Positions 42,398 through 49,997 of a DNA stretch of 64,000 nt are shown in pieces. The stretch's first letter is position 1. Each line of letters begins with the position of its first letter. A model generated the notes under the pieces. It was not told the DNA's origin and ran no database searches. It worked only from the letters and a program-made list of their open reading frames with translations. This DNA comes from Acidobacteriota bacterium. Lineage in GTDB: Bacteria > Acidobacteriota > Blastocatellia > Pyrinomonadales > Pyrinomonadaceae. Location of the stretch: the NCBI GenBank assembly GCA_016713675.1, contig JADJOS010000001.1, positions 1,736,001-1,800,000 on the forward strand. Direction: 5' to 3'. The translations under genes and the position numbers were made by a program.

Positions 42398-42427
42398 AAT
42401 GGTTGAGGACCGATATCCTCAACCATT
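42398..42427 (-). terminator. Rho-independent terminator of the FG-GAP protein gene
   Basis: A perfect 12-bp stem AATGGTTGAGGA/TCCTCAACCATT with a 6-nt loop. On the minus strand it is followed by TTTGTTTCT, so it terminates the gene ending at 42452. Confidence 0.85.
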
Positions 42428-42451
42428 CTCAATAGCTGCCTAAAAACCAAG

Positions 42452-43429
42452 TTAATGAGTGTCGAAACCAGCAACCGGGTAATCGCCCGGAAGACCCCAC
42501 TGAGTCTGGGTAAGAGCCGTGAAGCCGCTCGAGCTGGTCAGTACATAGAAAGTGCCCGTCGTGTCACGCCATATCGAAATGTCGGTTTTGCCATCACCGT
42601 CATAATCATTTTGCGTACTAAGGTCAGATCCGGTCAGTCCAAAGAACGTCGCTATTAACCCGCCATCTGTGCTTTTTAGAATGTACCACGCGAGGTTGGA
42701 TGTCGGGGTCGTTCCTTCGCGTAAGACCGCGAGGTCCGTCTTACCGTCTCCGTCATAATCACCCGGAACGACGAGATCGTTACTGAGTCCCCAGTTGATG
42801 ATCGTATAGCCAGTGTCGCTGCTTCGTCGAATATAGAATGTTGCCTGGCTGCTGGGAGTAGCCCCCGGGCGTTGGACACCGTAGTCAAATTTGCCGTCTC
42901 CGTCATAATCGCCGGGAGCCGTATAATCTGTTGAAAGACCAAACTGTGTCGCAGAAAAACTGCCCAAGCTTCCGAGGACGTACCAGATCATGTTGCCGCC
43001 GGTACGCCGAACAACCGCTAGATCGGTCTTGCCATCGCCGTCGTAATCGCGGGCGACCGGTTCATCGCCGGTTAATCCGAAGGCATTGGCGGCGAACGTG
43101 CTATTCGAACTGTTAAGCCTGTACCAAACACCGTCGGTGTCGCGCCAAACGGATATGTCGCCTTTGCTGTCACCGTCGAAGTCGCCCGGTGACGGGTAGT
43201 CAATATTCGAAAGTCCGAACTGCTGAGCAATAAAACCTGTCGGGCTGCTGCTGTTCTTGATGTACCAAACATTTGAGCTTGGCCGAAAGATCGTAAAATC
43301 GGCCTTGTTGTCCATGTCGTAGTCCATCGCCTTGCGAAGTGCTATTTGACCCATGGCCGAGACTGCGAATAACATCGCGATTGCGGTGACGATTGCGATC
43401 TTATTGGTCGCAGCAAAAAAAGTTCTCAT
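42452..43429 (-). CDS. Secreted protein of six FG-GAP/VCBS-type repeats
   Basis: The 325-residue protein has a signal sequence (MRTFFAATNKIAIVTAIAML, ending AMGQ) and then nothing but six repeats of about 46 residues. Each starts D-Y/F-D-GDGK-x-D, a calcium loop, followed by a R/W-rich strand (for example DISVWRDTDGVWYRL) and ends in a GL-x-x-D turn. Six repeats would close a small propeller. The same repeat forms the C-terminal part of the BNR protein at 16326. It is probably surface-exposed and calcium-dependent. The gene has its own terminator. Confidence 0.8.
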   Translation of the reverse strand: MRTFFAATNKIAIVTAIAMLFAVSAMGQIALRKAMDYDMDNKADFTIFRPSSNVWYIKNSSSPTGFIAQQFGLSNIDYPSPGDFDGDSKGDISVWRDTDGVWYRLNSSNSTFAANAFGLTGDEPVARDYDGDGKTDLAVVRRTGGNMIWYVLGSLGSFSATQFGLSTDYTAPGDYDGDGKFDYGVQRPGATPSSQATFYIRRSSDTGYTIINWGLSNDLVVPGDYDGDGKTDLAVLREGTTPTSNLAWYILKSTDGGLIATFFGLTGSDLSTQNDYDGDGKTDISIWRDTTGTFYVLTSSSGFTALTQTQWGLPGDYPVAGFDTH

Positions 43430-43650
43430 TGTAATGTCCTTAAAACAAAAGATGTCTATAAAGTCCCGGCAACGAAATGCCAAAAATCCGTATCTTCATA
43501 ATATACGCTTTTTGACCAACCAAAGGCAAGAAAAACCAACTAATTCCTTACCTGAGAAAATCCTTTCAAAAGTCTTAATTTACGGTCAAAAACTACACGT
43601 TAGACGCGTGCGTCAATTGAAAAGTTGGAAAAACCGTAAAAAAAGTTCCA

Positions 43651-45213
43651 TCAATTTCTGCTTTGCACGACCGTAAAGCTCTGGCCCGCTATCGAGATCG
43701 AGCCGGTTCGTGAGATAGTCGGGTTTACAGGGACCCGGAATATGACCGTTCCGTTCCCGCTAAGTGCGTCGCCGCTCATGACCTTTATCCACGGCGACAG
43801 GCTCTTGACCTGGTAGTCGCAGTTCTGGCCGGAAGTAATATTGATCGAGAAAACACCGCCCTTTGTCGGTACATTCATCGAACCGCCTGCGTTCGTGAAA
43901 GTGCAAACGCTCTGATTTCGCAATGCCCGGTCCACATTGAGCCTTCCGCCAGTTTTTACAAGCGGTGCCCAAGGGGCGAGCGGGTCGACGGTGTTCAGCA
44001 GCGTTGCTTTAAGCGAAGCCACCGATAAACTTGGATTGTATGCCGACAGCAAAGCCGCCGCTCCCGCCACGTGAGGTGATGCCATCGAGGTGCCGGTCAT
44101 CGCGCCATAACTCGAGTTTGATCCGAAGGTCGTGCTCAAGATAACGCTGCCCGGAGCTGCCAGATCGACGGTAACGAGGCCGATATTTGACGAACTGTTT
44201 CGTGTATCTGTCGAAGTTGAGTTCGCAACCGAGATTATGCTCGGCGATGTGTAGCTGGCCGGATATGCCGGCAAAGTATCGGTATTGCGTCCGTCATTTC
44301 CGGCGGCGAATACATTCAGAATGCCCACAGCACCCATTGCGTCGATACCGTCCTTTGTTGCCTGGTCGTAGCCGCAGGCTTCATCGCATCCGCCGTATGA
44401 ATTATTTGTAACGCGAATGTTCACCCCGCGCAGCTTCATCATCCGCACATAGTTATATGCATTGACCAACATTGCGGACGTTGAGCCAAAACCTGTGTTG
44501 TTGTAGATCTTGATCGGCATGATCTTTACAGACCAATTGACGCCTGTAACACCAACAAAATTATTCCCCGCAGCTCCGATCGTTCCGCCGGTGTGGGTGC
44601 CGTGACCGTGTTCGTCGGCAGGATTTGAATCGTTATAAAAGAAATCCATACCATTGACATCATCAATGAAGCCGTTCCCGTCGTCATCGATACTGTTTGC
44701 CGGTATCTCGCCCGGATTGACCCAAAGGTTCGGCAGGAGGTCCTCGTGCGTCATACGCATACCGGTATCAATGTTAGCGACCACCACCGCAGAACTTCCG
44801 GTCGAAAGGTCCCATGCCGATGGAGCTGATATTTTCGTCAGACCATACATACCCGCTGCATTGAATTGAGCGTCGTTCGGAGTTAACTGCAGGTGGTAGT
44901 AAAAATTAGGCTGCGCAAACTCGACACCTTCGAGTCGATTGTAGAGTTCGATCGCTTTGTCGATCGACATTCCCACGGGAAGCTGAACGCGCTGCCATTT
45001 CGAGTCGCCAAGATCTTCCAAAACTGCGGAGCCGACAGCCCGGTGTGCAATTCGGGCAGCGTTGACTCCATGGCCATTATTGAATTTTACAAGGAGTTCG
45101 CCGGCGACGAACCGTTCGCCGAGGCTTTGTGCAAATATTCCGGTGAAGATACCGGCCAACAAAACACAGAACGTGACGAATATCAATCGATATGGAAGGG
45201 ACTTTCGATCCAT
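43651..45213 (-). CDS. Secreted subtilisin-like serine protease (S8)
   Basis: The 520-residue preproprotein has a signal sequence (about residues 1-29), an I9-like propeptide (ELLVKFNNGHGVNAARIAHR onward) and a catalytic domain with Asp in VVANIDTGMRM near residue 145, His in EHGHGTHTGGTIG near 200 and Ser in GTSMASPHVAGAAALLS near 375. A calcium-type D-rich insertion (NSIDDDGNGFIDDVNG) follows the Asp. The final 80 residues, after the domain ends near LNVDRALRNQ, form a small beta domain ending GSISIAGQSFTVVQSRN, like a BACON-type C-terminal module. All three catalytic residues are intact. Confidence 0.92.
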   Translation of the reverse strand: MDRKSLPYRLIFVTFCVLLAGIFTGIFAQSLGERFVAGELLVKFNNGHGVNAARIAHRAVGSAVLEDLGDSKWQRVQLPVGMSIDKAIELYNRLEGVEFAQPNFYYHLQLTPNDAQFNAAGMYGLTKISAPSAWDLSTGSSAVVVANIDTGMRMTHEDLLPNLWVNPGEIPANSIDDDGNGFIDDVNGMDFFYNDSNPADEHGHGTHTGGTIGAAGNNFVGVTGVNWSVKIMPIKIYNNTGFGSTSAMLVNAYNYVRMMKLRGVNIRVTNNSYGGCDEACGYDQATKDGIDAMGAVGILNVFAAGNDGRNTDTLPAYPASYTSPSIISVANSTSTDTRNSSSNIGLVTVDLAAPGSVILSTTFGSNSSYGAMTGTSMASPHVAGAAALLSAYNPSLSVASLKATLLNTVDPLAPWAPLVKTGGRLNVDRALRNQSVCTFTNAGGSMNVPTKGGVFSINITSGQNCDYQVKSLSPWIKVMSGDALSGNGTVIFRVPVNPTISRTGSISIAGQSFTVVQSRN

Positions 45214-45313
45214 AATTAACAGTGTCGGGGTTCGCCGAAAAAATACATCAAATCTGAAATTAACCGGCCGGTGACAAGCGGCACGGTCGGCCGCAAATGA
45301 GAGGAAGGTAAAA

Positions 45314-45390
45314 TGGGGCGGCTAGTGGGATTCGAACCCACGACATCCTGAACCACAATCAGGCGCTCTAACCGCTGAACTATAGCCGCC
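45314..45390 (-). tRNA. tRNA-His (anticodon GTG)
   Basis: The minus-strand product folds as a cloverleaf with acceptor GCGGCTA/TAGCCGC, anticodon stem CCTGA/TCAGG around TTGTGGT (anticodon GTG) and a T-arm GTGGGTTCGAATCCCAC. The extra 5' G(-1) pairs with C73, the hallmark of tRNA-His. CCA is encoded at 45314-45316. No introns or gaps. Confidence 0.95.
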
Positions 45391-45429
45391 ATTTTATTTC
45401 AGACACAAGATCTGAAAACTCACTAATTT

Positions 45430-45506
45430 TGGTACCCCCGGCACGGCTCGAACGTGCGACCTACGGCTTAGAAGGCCGTTGCTCTATCCAACTGAGCTAC
45501 GGGAGC
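45430..45506 (-). tRNA. tRNA-Arg (anticodon TCT)
   Basis: The minus-strand product has D-arm GTAGCTCAGTTGGATAGAGC, anticodon stem ACGGC/GCCGT around CTTCTAA (anticodon TCT) and a T-arm GCACGTTCGAGCCGTGC. Acceptor GCTCCCG pairs with CGGGGGT using G-T at two positions. CCA is encoded at 45430-45432. It lies 39 bp from the tRNA-His gene and may be co-transcribed. Confidence 0.93.
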
Positions 45507-45988
45507 ATACGCCTTGAGCAACAGGTATTCTATCCTGTGGCCCAACCCAAGTCAACTTTTTGGTGCCCGTAATAACGGCTTCGGATCTACGATCTAAGGA
45601 GCAATCAGATGTGCCTGTGGTCATTTTTGTTAGAATGCGGAACGCCCCTCGGTTTTTGTAAAATGTTGACAACATTAGAGATATCCATTTTGTCGATTTT
45701 GTCCGTTCCGCGGCGTTCCGGACAGAGTGGAATGCTGTAACATATTGTGTTTACTGAGGTTGCGGCGATATTTCGTGCTCCGTTCCACGTTCCGGAAAAA
45801 AAATTTAAAATGTAAGACACGTGTGTTACGGCCGATGCAATTCCTCGTTGATTTTCAAAGATCGTAATATACAGGATAGCTTATATTGCAGCAGTCGTCC
45901 AGAATTTGATTTATGAGACAAAGCCTGCTTTTTTCCTTGCAACCGAATTTTCGGAGAGATGCCGTGTCGGTGAGCTACCTATTAACTC
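45507..45988. other. Gene-free gap with repeated CGTTCC motifs
   Basis: The 482-bp region between the tRNA pair and cmk holds no gene I can support. CGTTCC occurs at 45704, 45714, 45781 and 45788, with its complement GGAACG at 45639. They make close pairs 7-10 bp apart and are perhaps protein-binding sites or relics. A promoter for the tRNA pair is expected at its left end but no clear boxes are seen. Confidence 0.4.
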
Positions 45989-46666
45989 TTAGGCCGCGGA
46001 AGCCTTTCGTTCGCTTATCTTGGCGATCATTTGTTCAAAGACCTCGGTGAGGTCGAGTTCGCTGGTGTCGATGACGACGGCATCTTCGGCGATGGTGAGC
46101 GGGGAATCTTCGCGCGAGACGTCGCGCTCGTCGCGCTCATTTATCTCGGCGAGTGTCTGTTCGTAGGTCGAGATGCGGCCCTTTGATTGGTCCTCGGTGT
46201 GACGGCGTCGGGCACGGGCCTCGGGTTTGGCGGTGAGAAAGAATTTGATGTCGGCATTTGGGAAAACAACGCTGCCGATATCACGGCCCTCGAGAACGCA
46301 GCCGTTCGGGGCCGATTCGCCGATCACACGCTGATGCTCGACCATTATCCGGCGGACCTCGGAGATCGTCGAAACGATGGACGCGGCCTGTGCGGCATCG
46401 AGCGTGCGGATGTCGACCGAGACATCCTGGCCGTCGAGCATTACTTTCATCGCGTCCGGTTCGCCGATGAGATCGATCTCCGAGTTTTCGGCTATGTAGG
46501 CAATGCGGTCGATGTCGCGATACGGCACATTGGCACGGTTTACGGCCAAGGCGACGGCGCGATACATCGCACCGGTGTCGAGATAGAGCAGGTTCAGTTT
46601 TTTGGCAAGCATCTTGCCGAGCGTTGATTTGCCCGCTCCGCTTGGGCCGTCGATAGCTATGATCAT
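45989..46666 (-). CDS. cmk: Cytidylate kinase
   Basis: Cmk phosphorylates CMP and dCMP using ATP. The 225-residue protein starts MIIAIDGPSGAGKSTLGKML with the P-loop at residues 7-15 and LYLDTGAMYRAVALAVNRAN for substrate binding, followed by the CMP-specific insert and GCVLEGRDIGSVVFPNADIK. The C-terminal lid carries RARRRHTEDQSKGRISTYEQ. Length is normal. The start at 46666 lies 4 bp after the MmcQ/YjbR stop. Confidence 0.93.
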   Translation of the reverse strand: MIIAIDGPSGAGKSTLGKMLAKKLNLLYLDTGAMYRAVALAVNRANVPYRDIDRIAYIAENSEIDLIGEPDAMKVMLDGQDVSVDIRTLDAAQAASIVSTISEVRRIMVEHQRVIGESAPNGCVLEGRDIGSVVFPNADIKFFLTAKPEARARRRHTEDQSKGRISTYEQTLAEINERDERDVSREDSPLTIAEDAVVIDTSELDLTEVFEQMIAKISERKASAA

Positions 46667-46670
46667 CGTG

Positions 46671-47015
46671 TCAGGAAATCGTCTTTTTGATCTTAGAGGG
46701 TAGTTTATCAAAAACGAGTTCGTAAGACTTGCCGATAAGTGATTTTAGTTCGTCGGGCGTGACGGCGTCGAGATCGGCGACGCGGACCCATTTATAACGG
46801 CCCACATAGGCAGCCGGATCGATGCCTTCGCGTTCGATGAGTTCGTTAAATGTCTCCGGCGTGCATTTCAACGACAATCCCCCGCTTATCGAATCGGCAC
46901 CGGTAACGCAAAACATTTTCGCCCCGACACAGAAACACAGATCCGCGCCCCATTTGATATCCTCGGTCGCACCGGGAAATGCGAGGCAGAATTTGCGGAG
47001 CTGTTCGATGTTCAT
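46671..47015 (-). CDS. MmcQ/YjbR family DNA-binding-like protein
   Basis: The 114-residue protein matches the MmcQ/YjbR CyaY-like group: MNIEQLRKFCLAFPGATEDI, then WGADLCFCVGAKMFCVTGAD, SLKCTPETFNELIEREGIDP and VGRYKWVRVADLDAVTPDEL. These small proteins have a double-wing fold with uncertain function. The start at 47015 is taken because upstream codons are made of a CAGAGGCACAGAGATGCGGA repeat and a REP. It is probably co-transcribed with cmk. Confidence 0.85.
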   Translation of the reverse strand: MNIEQLRKFCLAFPGATEDIKWGADLCFCVGAKMFCVTGADSISGGLSLKCTPETFNELIEREGIDPAAYVGRYKWVRVADLDAVTPDELKSLIGKSYELVFDKLPSKIKKTIS

Positions 47016-47064
47016 AATTACCTCACGACAGAGGCACAGAGATGCGGAGCAAAACAAAATGCGA

Positions 47065-47091
47065 AAGCCCGCACGATAGTAAGGGCGTAAC
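47065..47091 (+). repeat. REP-like palindrome, family B
   Basis: The unit AAGCCCGCACGATAGTAAGG followed by GCGTAAC resembles the family B copies at 171-192, 53413-53440 and 53508-53534. It ends 6 bp beyond the threonine aldolase stop codon. Confidence 0.5.
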
Positions 47092-47097
47092 ACGCAA

Positions 47098-48126
47098 CTA
47101 GCAGATCGTATACACCATGGTTACTGTTTTCGAAATGTCCTCAGCCGATACGTCGCAATGCGTGACAAACCTGATCTTCGTGCCGAAACCGATCGCGAGT
47201 ATTCCTTTTTCTTTCAACGCCGCGATAATCTCCGCGGCCGATTTGCCGGTGCCGGAAATATCGAAAATGACGATGTTCGTCTCGACTGTTTCGATGTCGA
47301 TCGCGATGCCGTTGATGTTTGCGAGGCCTTCGGCAAGGCGTTTTGCGTTAGCATGATCTTCGTGAAGGCGTTTTGGCGATTCTTTGAGGGCGATGAGTCC
47401 GGCGGCGGCGAGGATCCCAGCTTGACGCATGCCGCCGCCGAGGCGTTTTCGCCAAATGCGAGCTTCGCTGATGAATTCGTGCGAGCCGAGCAGAATCGAA
47501 CCGACCGGTGCTCCGAGCCCTTTGGAAAGGCAAAACTGGATCGAATCACAATCGCGAGTCAGGTGGGCGACCGATTCGTTGAGTGCCGTAGCCGCATTGA
47601 ATATCCGAGCGCCGTCCATGTGAACTGGTAACCGAATGGCGTGAGCATTCTCGCAAAGTTCGGCACAATATGCTGACGACATTACGCGGCCGCCGGCTAG
47701 ATTATGTGTGTTTTCGAGACAGAGAAGCCCGGTTTGCGTGTGGTCGTAGATGCTGTCGGTGCTCAGGACCGCAGCGATCTCGGCCCACGTGAGCATTCCC
47801 GAACCGTCACCGCTCTTTACAGGCCTGATCGTCACACCGGCTAGGATCGCTGACGCGCCAAGCTCATAATTGAGGATATGGCCGCGTTCCTCAATGACGA
47901 TTTCCTGGCCAGGTTTTGTGTGTACCTTGACGGCGATCTGATTGCCCATCGTCCCGCTAGGGATGAACAACGCAGCTTCCTTTTCAAATATCTCGGCCGA
48001 ACGCTCCTGCAAACGATTGATCGTCGGATCCTCGCCATAAACGTCGTCGCCAACCTCCGCCGCCGCCATCGCCCGCCGCATGGTTTCGCTCGGTTTTGTA
48101 ACTGTATCGCTGCGGAGATCGATCAT
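47098..48126 (-). CDS. ltaE: L-threonine aldolase
   Basis: This PLP enzyme of 342 residues cleaves L-threonine (or allo-threonine) to glycine and acetaldehyde. It begins MIDLRSDTVTKPSETMRRAM as do nearly all members. Other marks are VGDDVYGEDPTINRLQE, the His stacking residue in EERGHILNYE, VHMDGARIFNAA with the PLP aspartate and the lysine in CLSKGLGAPVGSILLG near residue 205. Length is typical. Confidence 0.92.
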   Translation of the reverse strand: MIDLRSDTVTKPSETMRRAMAAAEVGDDVYGEDPTINRLQERSAEIFEKEAALFIPSGTMGNQIAVKVHTKPGQEIVIEERGHILNYELGASAILAGVTIRPVKSGDGSGMLTWAEIAAVLSTDSIYDHTQTGLLCLENTHNLAGGRVMSSAYCAELCENAHAIRLPVHMDGARIFNAATALNESVAHLTRDCDSIQFCLSKGLGAPVGSILLGSHEFISEARIWRKRLGGGMRQAGILAAAGLIALKESPKRLHEDHANAKRLAEGLANINGIAIDIETVETNIVIFDISGTGKSAAEIIAALKEKGILAIGFGTKIRFVTHCDVSAEDISKTVTMVYTIC

Positions 48127-48177
48127 GGCTAGTGAATAGGGAATAGGGAATAGTGAATAATTAAGAGTTCCTAAAGA

Positions 48178-49092
48178 TCATGACGGCGTCCATGTTAACT
48201 GATCGACCGGCCAGTCTGCTCGCTTTGCGCCAGCCTGATAAGCACTTTCGAGGAATTCGAGCACCGCTTTGCGCGGGTTTTCGAGATCTCTAATATCGTC
48301 GTACATTAGCAGAGCCATTCCGCCGTCGGGCGTCCAGAATGCGGTTTCAGGTTGTAGTGGTTCATCCTCCAATCCATCAGGTTTCGGTGCAGTATATGAA
48401 TAAAACGCCGGGGCGGCGACGCTGTTTTCCTTGTCGTCGCCGAACCAAAATCCGAAACTGATGACCTCGTGCGAATAGGCCTCGCGAGTGACCATATTGG
48501 CTCCCTCGATCGGCTGTGCCGGACGGCCGGAGAAACGGGTCAACGCAAGGTCAAAGCTGTGCCAGAACAGGTGTACGGGCGTCGATTTGCCTATGAAACG
48601 GCCGCGGAATTCCTCGAATATCACATCGACCGCGACAAGTATCTTGTGAAAACGCTCAACGTAATCCTTGTCGTAACTTTTGTTTTCGTGATCGTCGGCG
48701 AACGGCGTCGTTGAAGGAGCTTCGTACGGTTCGGCCTTGATCTCGGGGTTGAGGCCAAGCTTGGTGAGGTTTGCAAAAACGCTCGCGTAAAAATCGGCGA
48801 CCGTCAGGCCGTCATAGAGAGCGAAATCTTCGACGCGGCCGTCACTCATGCGGATCTTTAGTTCGTGATCGTGAAAGTCGAACTCGATCTCAAAGCCTCC
48901 GCCTTCGTGCTGGATCGTCCGGGTCGTCAAACCACGCGGACTGACATAGAGAGGCACGTGCCACCAGTGATTGATACGCGGATGAGTTCGCAGACGTATC
49001 TTGCCGACGATCTGCAGATAAAGGTGCAGAGTGTTCTTTGTCGGCCTCCAGGCGTCAAGCGGCATTTCGGGGAAAAGTTCGGCGTTGCTCAT
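48178..49092 (-). CDS. DUF5996 family protein
   Basis: The protein of about 304 residues matches DUF5996: ELFPEMPLDAWRPTKNTLHL and YLQIVGKIRL, WWHVPLYVSPRGLTTRTIQH, HLFWHSFDLALTRFSGRPA and YSHEVISFGFWFGDDKEN. The function is unknown. His and Trp are unusually frequent in the conserved blocks, which could hint at a metal site. It precedes a small UBP-type zinc finger gene on the same strand. A start five residues upstream is possible. The 51 bp downstream contain a short GAATAGGGAATAGGGAATAG-type tandem repeat. Confidence 0.8.
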   Translation of the reverse strand: MSNAELFPEMPLDAWRPTKNTLHLYLQIVGKIRLRTHPRINHWWHVPLYVSPRGLTTRTIQHEGGGFEIEFDFHDHELKIRMSDGRVEDFALYDGLTVADFYASVFANLTKLGLNPEIKAEPYEAPSTTPFADDHENKSYDKDYVERFHKILVAVDVIFEEFRGRFIGKSTPVHLFWHSFDLALTRFSGRPAQPIEGANMVTREAYSHEVISFGFWFGDDKENSVAAPAFYSYTAPKPDGLEDEPLQPETAFWTPDGGMALLMYDDIRDLENPRKAVLEFLESAYQAGAKRADWPVDQLTWTPS

Positions 49093-49134
49093 AATGTTCA
49101 AGCTCACAGGCCTTCCAACTCGACATCTGCCGGC

Positions 49135-49404
49135 TTAGTTCGGCAAAGATTCGTAAAACCGATCGTCCTCGTAACAAAAGCCCCAATTCTCGCCGGGCTC
49201 GAACGATTCGATCACGGGATGGCTGCTTGCGTGAAAGTGCTTGGTCGCGTGCCGGTTTATCGAATTGTCGCAGCAACCGACATGGCCGCACATTCTGCAG
49301 AGCCTCAGATGTACCCAACGATCACCGGTCTTGAGACATTCCTCGCAGCCAGCCGCACTTGGTTTTACCGGTAGTATGGCGTTGATATGTTCGCAATAAT
49401 CCAT
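49135..49404 (-). CDS. UBP-type zinc finger protein
   Basis: This 89-residue protein is a bacterial UBP-type (ZnF-UBP) zinc finger: CEHINAI at the start, GCEECLKTGDRWVHLRLC, RMCGHVGCCDNSINRHATKH and FHASSHPVIESFEPGENWGF. All cysteine and histidine ligands are present. Eukaryotic relatives bind the ubiquitin C-terminus; bacterial members are uncharacterised. It lies upstream of DUF5996 on the same strand. Confidence 0.88.
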   Translation of the reverse strand: MDYCEHINAILPVKPSAAGCEECLKTGDRWVHLRLCRMCGHVGCCDNSINRHATKHFHASSHPVIESFEPGENWGFCYEDDRFYESLPN

Positions 49405-49538
49405 GTGAAATTTACCTAAGAAAGCCGTTTCCGATAATCTTACGCTTCGACAGACGTCAACTCAAATTTTGAAACAGATCCATTGACCAGAGGCGTAAAA
49501 CGGACTAAATTGTTGGAACACCTAGGGAGGAATTTGTT

Positions 49539-49997
49539 ATGTCTGAAGTAAAGGCGATACCGGAAGGCTATGAAGGGATCACGCCCTATTTGATCTGCCG
49601 AAATGCGACGGCGGCGATCGATTTTTATAAACGCGCATTTGGAGCCATTGAGCTATTCCGGATCGGCGGCCCCGGAATGGTGGGACATGCCGAGATGAAG
49701 ATCGGAAACGCTATATTCATGTTGGCGGATGAGTTTCCGCCGCTGGCGGTCAGCCCGGAAACGGTCGGCGGTTCGAGCGTTAGCCTGTATATCTACGTTG
49801 AGGACGTCGATTCCTTTACCGAAAAGGCGATCGCGGAAGGGCTAGAGGTATTAAAGCCGGTCGCAGACCAGTTTTATGGCGACCGAACGGGACATTTTAA
49901 AGATCCGTTCGGCCACCTGTGGGCCTTTGGGACGCATATCGAGGACCTGACACCCGAGGAGCTCGGCGAACGTGCCAAGGCCGCTCACGGCGGCTAG
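49539..49997 (+). CDS. VOC family protein (PhnB-like)
   Basis: This 152-residue protein is a vicinal oxygen chelate (glyoxalase/PhnB) fold: GYEGITPYLICRNATAAIDF, YKRAFGAIELFRIGGPGMVG, HAEMKIGNAIFMLADEFP, YIYVEDVDSFTEKAIAEG and the closing DRTGHFKDPFGHLWAFGTHI. Its metal ligands are only partly kept. The substrate is unknown. The ribosome site GGGAGGAA is strong. Its last four bases overlap the convergent WD40 gene. Confidence 0.85.
   Translation: MSEVKAIPEGYEGITPYLICRNATAAIDFYKRAFGAIELFRIGGPGMVGHAEMKIGNAIFMLADEFPPLAVSPETVGGSSVSLYIYVEDVDSFTEKAIAEGLEVLKPVADQFYGDRTGHFKDPFGHLWAFGTHIEDLTPEELGERAKAAHGG

Noticed and set aside
43861..43900. Family E palindrome in the subtilase gene (NAGGS peptide)
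   Set aside because: Only five residues resemble the M14 insertion, the DNA differs and there is no inverted second arm.
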